Assembly (NCBI RefSeq): GCF_030936135.1
Contig: NC_082595.1
Coordinates: forward strand, 74,806,135 to 74,870,134
Source of the DNA: Gavia stellata
Lineage: Eukaryota; Chordata; Aves; Gaviiformes; Gaviidae
Length of the DNA stretch: 64,000 bases
Direction of reading: 5' to 3'
Position 1 is the first letter of the stretch. Each line of letters begins with the position of its first letter. The notes under the pieces are model-generated. The model was given only the letters and a program-made list of their open reading frames with translations, did no database searches and was not told where the DNA came from. Positions 1-12,199 of this stretch are shown here, piece after piece. The position numbers were made by a program, and so were the translations under genes.

Positions 1-857
1 TGGTGTCTGCTTTTACATCTCATTCTTATGTTTTTTCAATTTTTCTTGCTTGAAACAAGACAGATATTTTCTTGGTGGAGCCTTGGAGGCCCAGAAGGAG
101 GCAAAGAAGTTTGTGGGTGCTATTGTTGGCTGAAATCCAATCCTTATTTCAAATCCTCTTATTTCAGATCTTGTGAAGTGAGGGTCAGATTATCAGGGGG
201 AAAATCAAAATCTTCAAGGGTGACAGCTGTATGCCATCAGGTAATAAAATAGTGCAAACTTCTTAACAGTTTGGGGTTTTTTTATCTGATGCTTAAAGCA
301 ATTACAACACTGTCTTCCTATAGCCTGTGCCAATGCGATGTAATGTGTGTTGCTCCACAGGCAGGTTGCTGTAGCTAATTTTCTCTAGTGTTTTGCTTTG
401 GCACCAACAGCATCCCTCATTAGTTTCTTTATTAGTACATTTAAATATCCTTTTAGCACCATTAAGTCTGAAATGGCTTTATTCGTTGTTCAGCAGTATT
501 TGTGTTCAACATATTTTCTCAGCGCTCCCTACAAGGGTCCTTACAACAGATGTTATGACGCAGTTGAAGGAACGTGAACCAAATTGTAGGTAATGGTCCA
601 TGCTTATTTGTTTTGTGTAAGCTGTGGTTTCTATAGCTACTGTACATCTGCTTCATGCCATTTGCTGATCACTTTCTGTAGCTGTCTCAGTCTAGATATT
701 TAAAGCATGCTGTACTGATTCTGCTCGGCACAGCAATCTGATAACGGCTCGACATGTGAACCAAGCTACAAATTTGGAAACATGTTTGAAAACAGCTGTT
801 AAGTCTACATAGTAATTCTCTATCTACTGCTGGCATAATGGCCACCTTACCAAAAAT
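1..857. other. Intergenic DNA, nothing recognised
   Basis: Moderately AT-rich unique sequence. Open frames here are under 75 codons, overlap at random and resemble no protein family I know. I see no repeat, RNA gene or CpG cluster. Confidence 0.6.
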
Positions 858-966
858 TCACAGAATCACAGAATCACTAAGGTTGGAAAAGGCCTGTAAG
901 ATCATCAGGTTGGACTTGATGATCTTACAGGTCTTTTCCAACCGTAGTGATTCTGTGATTCTGTGA
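858..966. repeat. Long hairpin: 50-bp inverted repeat of CR1 3' ends
   Basis: Left arm 858-907 and right arm 917-966 are reverse complements with two mismatches in 50 bases, separated by a 9-base loop (908-916). Both arms are the CR1 terminal sequence. The right arm is therefore a plus-strand CR1 3' end embedded in a minus-strand one. DNA of this kind can extrude as a cruciform, and its transcript would fold into a long stem. Confidence 0.9.
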
Positions 967-1054
967 TCATCAAGTCCAACCATCAACTAACACCACCATG
1001 CCCACTAAACCATGTCCCACAATGCCTTGTCCACACGTTCCTTGAACACCTCCA
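859..1054 (-). mobile_element. CR1 retrotransposon 3' fragment with inverted internal segment
   Basis: This is the 3' end of a CR1 non-LTR retrotransposon on the minus strand. On the plus strand it starts with the terminal CR1 octamer repeat (ACAGAATC twice) and continues through the 3' UTR and the last codons of ORF2, matching the longer copy at 8561. Homology stops near 1054 inside the ORF2 C-terminus, which is typical CR1 5' truncation. The copy is interrupted at 908-966 by an opposite-orientation copy of its own last ~58 bases, after which the normal sequence resumes. It has no coding capacity. Confidence 0.9.
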
Positions 1055-2429
1055 GTCCAGTCTCAGAAGAAGACTTGAAAAGATGACTAACATTGAGTGC
1101 AATTAGGCACAGTCTCAACCTGGTGGCTAAATTGGGCTCCTAGTGTGGGAACCCAGAGGCAGAGACAGCGAATCTCTCTGTATGCGGCACTTCTACCAAA
1201 AATCAGAAAACATCCCTGGCTGAGGGACAGAATTCTGTTGGGGTCAGTGGCATTGCCTGAGACCTGCACCAAAGATAAATTTGACTTGTTGTTTTTCTAT
1301 TGGAATTTTTCCTTCTGACATACAAGCACAGTAGCAGCATCTTGGCCTTTCAAACTTTGCCTTTATTGAAGGGATTCCTCTTCTGTCGTGAAATCTCAGC
1401 TTCTGTCATTGAAAATAATGCTATTTGGCTTAAACTGCTGGGGTTAAACAGTGACAGTAAGGGCTAATGTTTTGTAAATTTTACATCATTTGTGTATTTT
1501 TTTTCCTGCCACCCTTTACCAGCCATCCTAGCTGCTTTTTCTGGCTTTGGTTGGTTAGTATCAGTTTGCTTTTCTAAGTGTATAAGGGAGACAAAAAAGC
1601 TGAGTTGGTCCATTCTGCCTTTATAGCTTACTTTCCAAAGGATGTTGGGATTACGTGATCTGTTCTTCAGTTCTTGCTTTATAATTGTTCGTATGTCAGC
1701 TAATTTCAGCTACATTTGACAAAAAGGGTAGAGATCTCAAACGTATTACATGCCTACAAACGACTTCTCCCTGGCTCCTTTTCCCCCTGTGAAATACCCG
1801 AATTAGTTCCTCCACTGAGGAAAAGGCTGCAACGCTCAGCTGCATTATTAGACAGCTGAGAATCCACATGGGAGACAGCCTCTGGAAACAGGACCTCTGA
1901 AGTGCTGCAACACATGAATCTGCCAGATTCGGATAGTGCTAAATGCTACTTCAACTTTCATGGTAAAATTTAGGGGGTTGTATTAATTGTCAGCATTTTT
2001 TTTGCACTGAATTGTAAGGCATTTCTGGTCTTGATGTCAACACAACAAAGCTTGAATCAGTTACAGTGTGCAAAAGTTTCTTTATATTTGATTAATAGGC
2101 TAATTTATTTAAAATATTGTGAGAAGGTACCTGGCACATTAATTGCCTTCAGCAACTGTCATGTAATAACTGGCTGGGTTTTATTAGTTCATAATACTGG
2201 TCTTTCTGTCATAACCTGACATTATTGATTTTCTACAAAAAAAAAGAATAAAAAAAAAATGCTCCCTTACTCTCTTCACTTCTTTTTGAATTTCAGATAC
2301 TACCCATACTTTCTTTCAGCTCCGGCAGAGCCCACGGAAACTAGTTTGTGAGAAAGCAGAGAATGCTTATTGCATATGAGAAGCTGTAGCTCTAAGATTA
2401 ATGTAAACTAGAACCAGAGGAAAAAGAGA
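1055..2429. other. Intergenic DNA, nothing recognised
   Basis: Unique, AT-rich sequence. It has short homopolymer runs (T near 1498, A near 2238-2260) and no open frame that looks coding. Confidence 0.6.
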
Positions 2430-2936
2430 AACGGCATCCTGGCCTGTATCAGAAACAGTGTGGCCAGCAGCAGTAGGGAGGTGATCGTGCTGGTGAAGCC
2501 GCACCTCGAATCCTGTGTTCAGTTTTGGGCCCCTCACTACAAGAAGGACATTGAGGTGCTGGAGTGTGTCCAGAGAAGGGTGACGAAGCTGGTGAGGGGT
2601 CTGGAGCACAAGTCTTATGAGGAGCGGCTGAGGGAGCTGGGGTTGTTCAGTCTGGAGAAGAGGAGGCTGAGGGGAGACCTTATCGCTCTCTACAATTACC
2701 TGAAAGGGGGTTGCAGAGAGGTGGGTGCTGGTCTCTTCTCCCAAGTGACTAGTGACAGGACAAGAGGAAATGGCCTTAAATTGTGCCAGGGTGGGTTCAG
2801 GCTGGATATTAGGAAAAATTTCTTTACTGAGAGAGTGGTGAAGCACTGGAACAGGCTGCCCAGGGAGGTGGTGGAGTCACCATCCCTGGAGGTGTTCAAG
2901 GAACGTGTGGACGTGGCATTGTGGGACATGGTTTAG
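2430..2936 (+). pseudogene. CR1 ORF2 C-terminal fragment
   Basis: An open frame of about 168 codons encodes the region after the reverse transcriptase palm, including the motifs [40 protein letters not shown] and the end ALWDMV. Compared with the copy at 8561 it lacks five codons (15 bases) between VIV and LV(K/R)PHLE at about 2490, so the frame is kept. The endonuclease and catalytic reverse transcriptase motifs are absent because of the 5' truncation. There is no promoter or start codon of its own, so it is a dead fragment despite being open. Confidence 0.9.
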
Positions 2937-3020
2937 TGGGCATGGTGGTGTTGCGTTAATGGTTGGACTTGATGATCTTACAGGTCTTTTCCAACCTTAG
3001 TGATTCTGTGATTCTGTGAG
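2430..3020 (+). mobile_element. CR1 retrotransposon, 5'-truncated copy
   Basis: Plus-strand CR1 of the same subfamily as the copy at 8561. It begins abruptly at 2430 inside ORF2, runs through the ORF2 stop at 2934-2936 and a short 3' UTR, and ends in the octamer tail (ATTCTGTG repeated) near 3019. CR1 copies usually lack a poly(A) tail and clear target-site duplications, and none is seen here. The match to the 8561 copy is close enough to suggest a fairly recent insertion. Confidence 0.95.
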
Positions 3021-4639
3021 ATTCTTTACTCTGGGAAGAGTGTGAAAATCAGCAAGAAGAAAAACTTACTGAGATCTTACTTTCAGGGTAGAAGGGATTT
3101 TCTAGGACTAATTAAGAACATTTTAATCATGACATCGATGAGTTTAAGCTAAGAGTAGCCTAAGTAAGAAAAGCCCAGCCTGCTTCATGCCTGAGCTAGA
3201 GGCATTCAGGCTTGCTCTACCTGCACAGTGCATCACCGCAGGCCACGGTTTGCACTACACTCACTGCTGCAGCAAAGAACACATTTTGCTCAGAGAAGTT
3301 TCATTTTTCATTTAGAAGAAGTTTCCGTGGCTCTGCTCCAGCAGTTTATAGCATTGATGTGGCAATAAAGCAGCTGTCACGCTGCTGGCAGGTGCTGCCC
3401 AAACTTCTCGCCCTCCAGGGAAGGAGTAGGGAGCCAGTGGCTGCAAAGGGAAGATAAAGCCATCCCGTGGGGGAGGCGGCGGCGAGACGGCTCCACGGGG
3501 TGCAGTGGGGCAGCTCGTGAAACACCAGCTGGGTAGGAGGTGCGCACCAGCTCTCCTCCTTCCAGGTTGGGTTGTTCCTGTTCGGGTGTTGGGCACGGAC
3601 AGGTTGGGGTGTTAGGTCGGGGATGGTGCTGCTGCTGCCAGCCTGTTTGCTCCTCTTGGGAAGCAGATGGGCACCACGGCACGGGCAGCTTGTAGGAGTC
3701 ATAGGCCAAGTGCGGTCAGTAACAGGGCTCTTCTCCAAACACAGCCCAATTATTGTCCTGTTTGCTGTTCCAGGACAAAGGATGTTAAATGTGACTAATG
3801 TACACTTGTCAACTAGTGCGTGGTTCAATATGGCAGATCAGAGAAAGGGGCGGATAATGCCAATAAAATAGTATTTGCTACATGAGGCAGCAAAATTGAC
3901 TTGGACGCATGGATCAGATTTAATACTCAGTCTTTCATTTTTCTCCTCCTTTAGCAGCATTACTTCTAATCATAATATATTATCGGTTAGCCCAGTATGA
4001 AAAGGTGTTAAATTAGGGAAAAAACAATGTTGGTGAGTAGTTTTTTCTACTTCCTTGCATGCACAGAAAGTCAAGGACATCATAGTTATTAAATGAATAA
4101 AATGCATCGTGATGCTATAGCAGCACGATCTAATTTTATGACACTCTTCAAACGAGAATACAAGGAAGAAAAGTTGTTTTTTTTATATAAGCAAATATGA
4201 TTCAAACATGTGAAGCAAAAGGGTTTTTTTTCCTACACATCACTGAAGGATTTAAAAAAATTGCTGAGAGGAATCTGCTTACTGAAATTCTTAACCTCAC
4301 TGAAAGACCCCATCAGTCTAATATTTTTTTTACTTCTACTTTTTACAATGCTTTACAGAGTATATAATTACAGTTTTATAGACAAATGATACAGACTATC
4401 AGTTTTCTGTTATATGATGTATCAAGAAAAAAATGGTATATTACATTTATATAAAACTCTTCCTCCAGTACTGAGCTAACTCTCACATTTTCCCTGCAGC
4501 CAGAGAGACAATGATCCGAAGCATGAACAGACTTAAATGCATTTACTTCAAGCAAAGGGTTATGACCTGGTTTAACTATATCCTAGAGACTAGTTTGACT
4601 GGCAAGCGTGTCAGAGTTTGCAGGGTTGGTGCCTTAATC

Positions 4640-4790
4640 TTCCAGGCCTTGCAATGATATCTGACACTGTGTTCACTCTGTCAGGGCTAATAAATGGCCC
4701 AGTGGATGATTAACTTTAAATATTATAGCTGTTGAACGTAAATTATTGATGGACATTACCTTATTTCATTGAAGATAGCTTTTACTTCTG
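4640..4790. promoter_or_regulatory. Possible conserved non-coding element, homeodomain-like motifs
   Basis: The stretch contains GGCTAATAAATGG, GTGGATGATTAAC and AAATTATTGATGGAC within about 80 bases. These are dense TAAT/ATTA/GATTA cores of the kind bound by homeodomain factors. Gene deserts next to TPBG in other vertebrates are plausible places for enhancers. The call rests on motif density alone. Confidence 0.2.
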
Positions 4791-6809
4791 TTGCATTAAA
4801 AAAAAAAAAAATAACATCTTTTTCAGTCAAAGGAACAAAAAAATTTTAATTGAAACTGTAGATACTTTGTATGTGGATGCTAATCTGAATTAGAACGCTA
4901 TTTTTTGACAATTTTTTTTTCTTCTTGCATTTGATTTTGCAATGAAATCAATGTATTTTTTGTTACTAAAAAAACCACCACAACAACCATGCACATGCTT
5001 TGGTGAATCATTTGGTGAATTAAATTCGCATACTGTAAGCAGATGCTGCAAAGCTTAGTGTTAAAATGTTGACCTTCTGGTGCAAAGTAGGCAATTTCTT
5101 CAAGAGAGTGATTTTTCTTCCTACTGTGTATTTGGAAGAGTGTAACCTGGGACTCAAGCTCTCACAAACACATAGGTACATTTGAGAAGGGGAAAAATTC
5201 TCTTTCTTACTGGTTATGAGAAAGAAGAAAATGGTTTGAGGCAGTCAAAGGCTCTACTTTTGCCTAAATTGGGAATACAGAGAAGGAGCCAGCAACCCTC
5301 GTCCTGTAAGCAGAAGTAACTACCTCCTTGCTTGGCTGCAGGAGGAAACCTTAGGCTACATATAGTGAGGCAGTGAAGGGCTTCAAAGCAGTGTTTGAAA
5401 ACAGCTGACATACTGAGCACAAAACCTACCTGATAAGAAAACAGGGAAGGAGAGCATCTCCCCTTTTTGGATCTCATGTGCCTGACTCAGAGGTGGAGAA
5501 AAATGCCTCTTCACTGAGGATTCCCACACCACAAACCTTCCTTCCTGGCAGGCAGCTGCAGGCACAGTGCTCAGTCCTGGCATTGGGTGAACTCCTACCT
5601 CTGCTGCAGTGGGCAGAGGCTGGAGCATGGGCAAGGGGCAGGGCTGTGCACTTTGCTGTGTAGCACAGTGGTGAGCATCCAGCACGATGGGTTTTGCGTA
5701 CCTGAGTTCTCCATCAGCTGTGACATCAAGCCCCTCCAGGAACCTTGCGTCCATTCTTTCATGGCCCCAGGGACCTTACATCCCTTCCCAAGTCTCTCTG
5801 AAGCTCTCGAGCTCTTCACGCTCTCTACCGTACACTGGGACTCAGAGCCAGCACATCCTGGGACATGGTATGGGTGTCTGCTGCTCTGGGACAGTGCACT
5901 TCACAATTTTACTACCAGAAGCACTGCTCCTTAGCACAGCTTAGAAAATCAAGAATTATGTTTCTGTATTTTGGATACCTACTCAGGAGGAATTGTCCTA
6001 CAAAGAACAGCAGGAGTCTCAATAGGTGGAGAGATTTCTCCGTCCTTCAGTAGCACAGCGAACCTGTGCTACTTCTCTGCATTGAAGGATGTGAGGCTTG
6101 CATATCAGGCTTCCCTGCCTTACTGAGACCGTCAATCATTTTTAGTGTATGTCATGTGTATGTTATTTGTTAAGCACTGAAACAAACTGTGGCATTCACA
6201 GTCAGAAGCTGCAGTAGCTGGGGTTTCTGTTCCCAAAACGCGCTCTCCTCAGTCAGTCACTCTGTGGGACAACCTTTCGGCTTCAAAGGGGGCTGAAGAT
6301 GAAGAGGCATGTGAGGAATGCTGAGCTGTTAAATCCCTTAGCTCCTCAGTTCATTCCTGGACCCCTGCAGCCACACTACATATAAACTAGGTTTTGGTTT
6401 GTTTTTTTTTTAAGGGGGGTGTGGGGTGTGTCTTTTTTTTAAATTCTGAGCTCATTTCTGAAGCAAACCAGTTAGTCCCTTCTAAAAGGAAACCCATGAA
6501 CAGAACATTTCACCCCACAGCCTACTCCAGGCCAGAGTGTTGGGGTGTAAATCACACCAAGTTTGCCTCCATGCATTCATGACAGTCTTGTAACATCATC
6601 CCAGCAAGCACTGGGAATACTGGTCGATCCCCTTTCCACACCCGTGCAGTATAACACGTACCATTGGCACCGTACTACACATGCATCTTTCCAGTGCACT
6701 GCAGCACAGACCTTCCAGTTGCTATGTGGAAATCATTGTAGTGCAGAACAAAAAGACAACCACACAGGACAGAAGCAAAGAAAATGTAATTCCAAATTAG
6801 AGATGTGTA

Positions 6810-6883
6810 TCTATAGCTATACCTACTGTATCTAGAGATACAGAGATATAGGGATGTGTGTGTATGTATATGTGTGTATATAT
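6810..6883. repeat. TG/TA-rich microsatellite
   Basis: Short alternating purine-pyrimidine tract (GTGTGTGTATGTATATGTGT, then TATATATA) at 6854-6883. It is preceded by a degenerate ATCTATAG/AGATA-rich segment. It is likely polymorphic, with no function suggested. Confidence 0.8.
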
Positions 6884-8560
6884 AAGCCACAAGCATAAGC
6901 TAGATGTTTTTACGAGGAGGCTGTACTTTTAACCAGTAGCAGAAGCACTATTTCACATTTACATGAGATACCATGTTTGCAGTAAGGCTGTATTTAAAAA
7001 GCAGGGCACTGTGGTGCTGTTCTAAAATAGGGGTCTGAGGCATGGGCAGCACCTGCTTCCTCCTCTGCTCTTCTCCTGTTACTGCTTTATATACAGAGAG
7101 CAATTGCTGGTCACTCTGTCTGCTTAATTCCCTGCTTAATACACAGATGGTCAGGCCTTACACCTACTGCTTGTGCTTGGATCAGTGGCCACAGGACTTG
7201 GTGCTGCAATATTTCAGGTGCCTTCCATTGAAAAGCAGCTGTTAGGTCTTGGGGCTAGAGAGGCACCCAGAGGAGTGTGCAGCGTGGGTATGGTCAGTCT
7301 GCTCTAGCAGGAGCCAGTCCCAAGCAGTTAGGGCACCAGCCACCCCGTACCCTGGTTTGGCCTGAGAACAAGCACTGCTCTCTTGGACAAAAGTCTTTAG
7401 CAGTGGACATGTAGCCACAGAGAGCAATAGTTCAGATGCTCAGAGCTGCCCTCTGAAGGTGTTCATCCCTGTTGATACGATGGGACATCTAGAACAGCCA
7501 GTGGATAACAAAGATGCCACAAGTGGTTGAATAAATATTAGCTCCTACCTCCCTTCCTGGTGCACTGCCTGCATAGAAAGGCAGGCAAAATCACTGCAAA
7601 AAACCTGATAGAAACAGAGTAGAAATTACCTCTTCATTTTTTTGACTGCCGATGGGCAATTTATAGGCAGTTGTCCTGGATTCTCAGAATAATCTACCCA
7701 AGGTTGTGCACTATTAAAATAATTAATCAGACAACTAAATAGCTCTTCACTATTACTTCCTGTGATACATTTCTTCTGGTATTATAGGCAATTACCTTCT
7801 AGAAAGAGAATAATATAAGCTATGGTCCCTCCTGTCACCTCTTTCCTACCATTTACTTGCTGTAGGAGATTAGTAACGTACATCTCCAGAAGTGCTTGCA
7901 GTTCCTCCTGTGTATATTGTACTCTCTTTGGCATGTCTGGTCTCTCCCCTCTGTTTCCTTAGATGTTAGAAACAAGACCATATCCTACCTCACAATCTCA
8001 AGGCAAATAAAAATAACCACTGCCCTACCTTTTGGAGACTGATCTGGATACCATTATCCCACATTTCTTCCTTTTTCTTGTATATCAGTCCAAGCCCCAG
8101 AACGCCTATTCCCATCTTTGAAACACAGGTAAAACACTGAAATGTTTTTCAGGACCACAGTATTGATTTTAGGCATTTCTCAATACCTGCAGAGAGGGGC
8201 ATCGTGTTCAGGATTTGACATTTTCTTTAACACAGCAGCCTGGATCTCTAGGCAGCAGTTTTCAGTTAGAGCTGGAGAGTGCTCAGAGGAAGGTAAAAAG
8301 AAGCGGGGAACCGCATTCAAGGCTGGAAGCTGTTGCTTCCCTTTGGGTAACATCCCCTCCATCAACAGCTCTGGGTGAAGCAACAGTTCCTGGCCCTCGC
8401 TGCCTTCCTGCAGGTGCTCTGGCAAGACACCATGGGTCAGCCGACTGGCAGGAGCTTGCCTTGCTGGGCTGATGGCTCACACACCAGCCGTCTGCAGCAG
8501 GGTTGGAGGAACCTGCTGGGAAGCATTGCCCTGCTCAGCGTGGTCCATCAGCTGTGCCTG

Positions 8561-9985
8561 CACAGAATCACAGAATCACTAAGGTTGGAAAAGACCTGTA
8601 AGACCATCAAGTCCAACCATCAACTAACACCACCATGCCCACTAAACCATGTCCCACAATGCCTCGTCCACACATTCCTTGAACACCTCCAGGGATGGTG
8701 ACTCCACCACTTCCCTGGGCAGCTTATTCCAGTGTCTCACCACTCTCTCAGTAAAGAAATTTTTCCTAATATCCAGCCTGAACCTCCCCTGGAGCAACTT
8801 GAGGCCATTTCCTCTTGTCCTGTCGCTAGTCACTTGGGAGAAGAGACCAACACCCACCTCTCTGCAACCCCCTTTCAGGTAATTGTAGAGAGCGATGAGG
8901 TCTCCCCTCAGCCTCCTCTTCTCCAGACTGAACAACCCCAGTTCTCTCAACAGCTCCTCATAAGACTTGTGCTCCAGACCCCTCACCAGTTTCATCGCCC
9001 TTCTCTGGACACGCTCCAGCACCTCAATGTCCTTCTTGTAGTGAGGGGCCCAAAACTGAACACAGGATTCGAGGTGCGGCCTCACCAGCGCCAAGTACAG
9101 GGGCACAATCACCTCCCTACTCCTGCTGGCCACACTATTTCTGATACAAGCCAGGATGCCGTTGGCCTTCTTGGCCACCTGGGCACACTGCTGGCTCATA
9201 TTCAGCCGGCTGTCAATCAACACCCCCAGGTCCTTTTCTGTGGGGCAGCTTTCCAGCCACTCGTCCCCAAGCCTGTAGCGTTGCCTGGGGTTGTTGTGGC
9301 CAAAGTGTAGAACCCAGCACTTGGCCTTGTTGAACCTCATACAATTGGCCTCGTCCCATCGATCCAGCCTGTCCAGATCCCTCTGCAGAGTCTTCCGACC
9401 CTCAAGCAGATCAACACTCCTGCCCAACTTGGTGTCATCTGCAAACTTGCTGAGGGAGCACTCAATCCCCTCATCCAGATCATCGATAAATATATTAAAC
9501 AAGACCGGTCCCAAAACTGAGCCCTGAGGGACTCCGCTTGTGACCGGCCACCAACTGGATTTCACTCCATTCACCACCACTCTCTGGGCTCGGCCATCCA
9601 GCCAGTTTTTTACCCAGCGAAGAGTGCACCTGTCCAAGCCACGAGTCGCCAGCTTCTCCAGGAGAATACTGTGGGAGACAGTGTCGAAGGCTTTACTAAA
9701 GTCCAGGTAGACAACATCCACAGCCTTTCCCTCATCCCCTCGGCGGGTCACCTGGTCACAGAAGGAGATCAGGTTGGTCAAGCAGGACCTGCCTTTCATG
9801 AACCCGTGCTGGCTGGGCCTGATCCCTTGGTTGTCCTGCACGTGTCCCGTGAGCGCCCTCAGGATGAACCTCTACATAATCTTCCCCGGCACCGAGGTCA
9901 GGCTGACAGGCCTGTAGTTCCCCGGATCCTCCTTCCGGCCCTTCATGTAAATGGCCTTGTCTCGGTGCAACACCTCCTGGCATCA
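8561..9985 (-). mobile_element. CR1 retrotransposon, longest copy (about 1.4 kb)
   Basis: Minus-strand CR1. The 3' octamer tail is at 8561-8577, followed (reading leftward in element sense) by the 3' UTR and ORF2 from its stop at 8642 up to the start of the reverse transcriptase domain. Homology fades near 9970-9985, so the boundary is approximate. The 5' UTR, ORF1 and endonuclease are missing, as in most CR1 copies. It shares its subfamily with the copies at 859 and 2430. The low number of disabling changes suggests a young insertion. Confidence 0.95.
8642..9970 (-). pseudogene. CR1 ORF2 reverse transcriptase, 5'-truncated, one in-frame stop
   Basis: In element sense the frame shows PGNYRPVSLT, a TAG stop at 9874-9872 where CR1 relatives have a sense codon, then about 409 open codons to the natural stop at 8642. 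Visible reverse transcriptase motifs are [10 protein letters not shown], the first catalytic block [24 protein letters not shown], and the active-site FADDTK with both aspartates intact. The post-palm region and the ALWDMV terminus follow. The listed CDS-like frame of 399 codons starts at a GTG (9841) that is only an artefact of frame calling. ORF2 of CR1 normally encodes endonuclease plus reverse transcriptase for target-primed insertion. Without the N-terminus and with the stop, this copy cannot move on its own. Confidence 0.93.
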
Positions 9986-12199
9986 AGGAGCAGGCTGCTT
10001 GTTCCAAATGCCACTCTTCGGCTAAAGAATGAGACAGAGTAGTTTTTGCTACATGTCACCCATCTCTGAGCATGGGGGACAGAGGATATAGCCCATGTGA
10101 GTGCAGGAAAGCACTCAGAGTCAAGTGTGTTGTCCTACAGCTACTGAATCAGAGCAGCTATATCTGTCTCAGGCAGTTTAAACAATGAATTCTGAGCATC
10201 ACTTTCCAGGCTTCCTAGGAAAGAGTCTTCCAGTCTCTTCCTCAGCTGTTGCTTACCATTTATGATAGTATATGCTCTGATGAATAATTCAGCAGCTACA
10301 TTTATTACAGAGCATTAGGCTCCCAGAGGAGTTCAGATGTTCCCTCTCAAATTCCCAGAGCAACCTGAAGAATTCCCTCCGGTCTACCTTACTTTAACAT
10401 CTCCACCCCAAAATTTAATACATGAATGACTTAAAGATTGTAGAGACTTATTGCAGATGCAATCATATCTTCAAGCTTAGAAGGATCAAGTTTTTAAATC
10501 TGTATTATTGAATTCCCAGCGAAGTTGGGTTTTTTTTACTCTTGATTTTTCAGACTTGTATTAGTTATATCGTAATTTATAGCCTACGGCTGCTTTGTCT
10601 TTGCTTTGATATCTCATTTGAAACAGTTAGTCAGTCTTTGAATTGGTAGACTGTTCATAAGACCAAAGGAAAAGGGTAGCTAGATAGTGATCCTCAGACT
10701 AAGTGAGGAGACAGTGAGCCATTATCAGGCAGCAATAAATTTCTCATTATGAATCTGAGTTTGTGATTTCTCTCTCCACAGTATCAAGCAAGACTAGCTT
10801 TGCTACTGCTCTTGGTTCTTTTGAGGAATGTAACACTTTACCTTACATAAAACAGATTAATATTGAAATACATTCAGAATAACCAGTGGGAGGGAATTCA
10901 TCACCAAACAAAAAAATAGTGCAGTAAGTGAAGACCAGGGCTGCCCTAAGCTGCTCTGAAATTCCTCTACTGCTCTGCCACGTTTTATTGAAAGGAACTG
11001 CAGTATCACGTGCACGTTTGGAGACTCTGGAGAAGAGACATAAGGTCTCCAAACTCCATTTCTTCAGTTAGAAGCATGGGCAGGGTAAAATCGTGCTTGT
11101 TTGCGTCTCTGATTGATAGATTTATCTGGTCTGAGATGGAGCAGAAGCACTGCCTAATATTAAGGTTTTCTGTACCATGTCCTGCTCAGCCACCGCAGCA
11201 AATCTTTCCTTGAGCATTTCTGTCACTGTTGGGAAATGAGCAATGTCATCAGGAAGGGAGATTTACCCTGTTTTTGAAGACTACTGCATTGGCCCCATTG
11301 TAAGAGATGATAATAAAACATGTGTTACTTCACAGGAAAGGTAAATTCAATTTTTTTTTTTTCCATTTTTCCTGAGAAACACAATATATGGGCCTTAAGC
11401 TCCAGCAGCAGGCTCACCTCACTCCTGCGATAAGTATAGAAGAGCGTTGGAGGGTGTAAAAGGAAAATCTACGCTACAGGGCTGATTGGCTCCGTGTGGT
11501 ACCGAAAGAGTGAGACTAATATTGTACAGGAAATCTCCCGCTGTTGCACCAGCACCAGTCAGCCTCTGCTGCGACACTGGCAGTAGGGCTCCTCTGGACT
11601 GGAACCGGGTATTCCCACTGTTATGCTGTCTGAACCAACCCTGTTCTGGGATCTGTAGACTTGTGAGGGGGGAATTAAAGGTGGATTTCTGTGTATAAAA
11701 GGACCCAGAATTAAAGGATGGATGGGGAACTGTGGATCTTCAGCCTACATTATAGGGAGAGCAGAATTAAATCTTTCTAACTTTTTGCTGAGATTTTTCT
11801 GACTTAAATTCCCAGCAGCACCTAGTATCACAGTTTGTGTTTATGAATGTAAGAAATACCCTCTATGTTATTTTTTTAATCTGAAGCAGTTCACTATGCA
11901 CTGCACTGGCCAACACTGCTGCCTTGTCAGAAATGTGTAGGGGGGCAGTGACAGGTCACACGAAATAAAGCTCTGTGGGTTTTTGCACTTGGAGTACTAC
12001 ACACTCTTAGTTTCCATCACCATCTGCATCAGGAAACACATGAACTCACTTCTTTTGTACACATTCAAACCGGTCAAGATTTTTATAGCCAGGTTTACTG
12101 AACTTTCTCATACAAACACTGCAAACAGAATAACGAAGTTCATTTTTCAAAGGTGACTCACACCAGCTAGCAATTTATCATGGGATCTTTTGCAGGGCT

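Larger units (their letters stand above)
3021..8560. other. Intergenic DNA with possible regulatory patch and small microsatellite
   Basis: This is 5.5 kb without a recognisable gene. The segment 3380-3700 is GC-richer and opens several overlapping frames on both strands (up to 160 codons), but none resembles a protein family. They are chance frames in GC-richer DNA. Segment 4640-4790 is rich in TAAT and GATTA cores. A TG/TA microsatellite lies at 6854-6883. Poly(A) runs occur at about 4798-4811. Confidence 0.5.

Noticed and set aside
2367..2929. Frames antisense to the CR1 ORF2 fragment (similarly at 8649-9527 and 61497-62129)
   Set aside because: They are shadows of the retrotransposon coding strand.
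3312..3871. Overlapping frames of 94-160 codons on both strands
   Set aside because: Locally GC-richer DNA opens several frames at once. None has a recognisable motif or a favoured strand.
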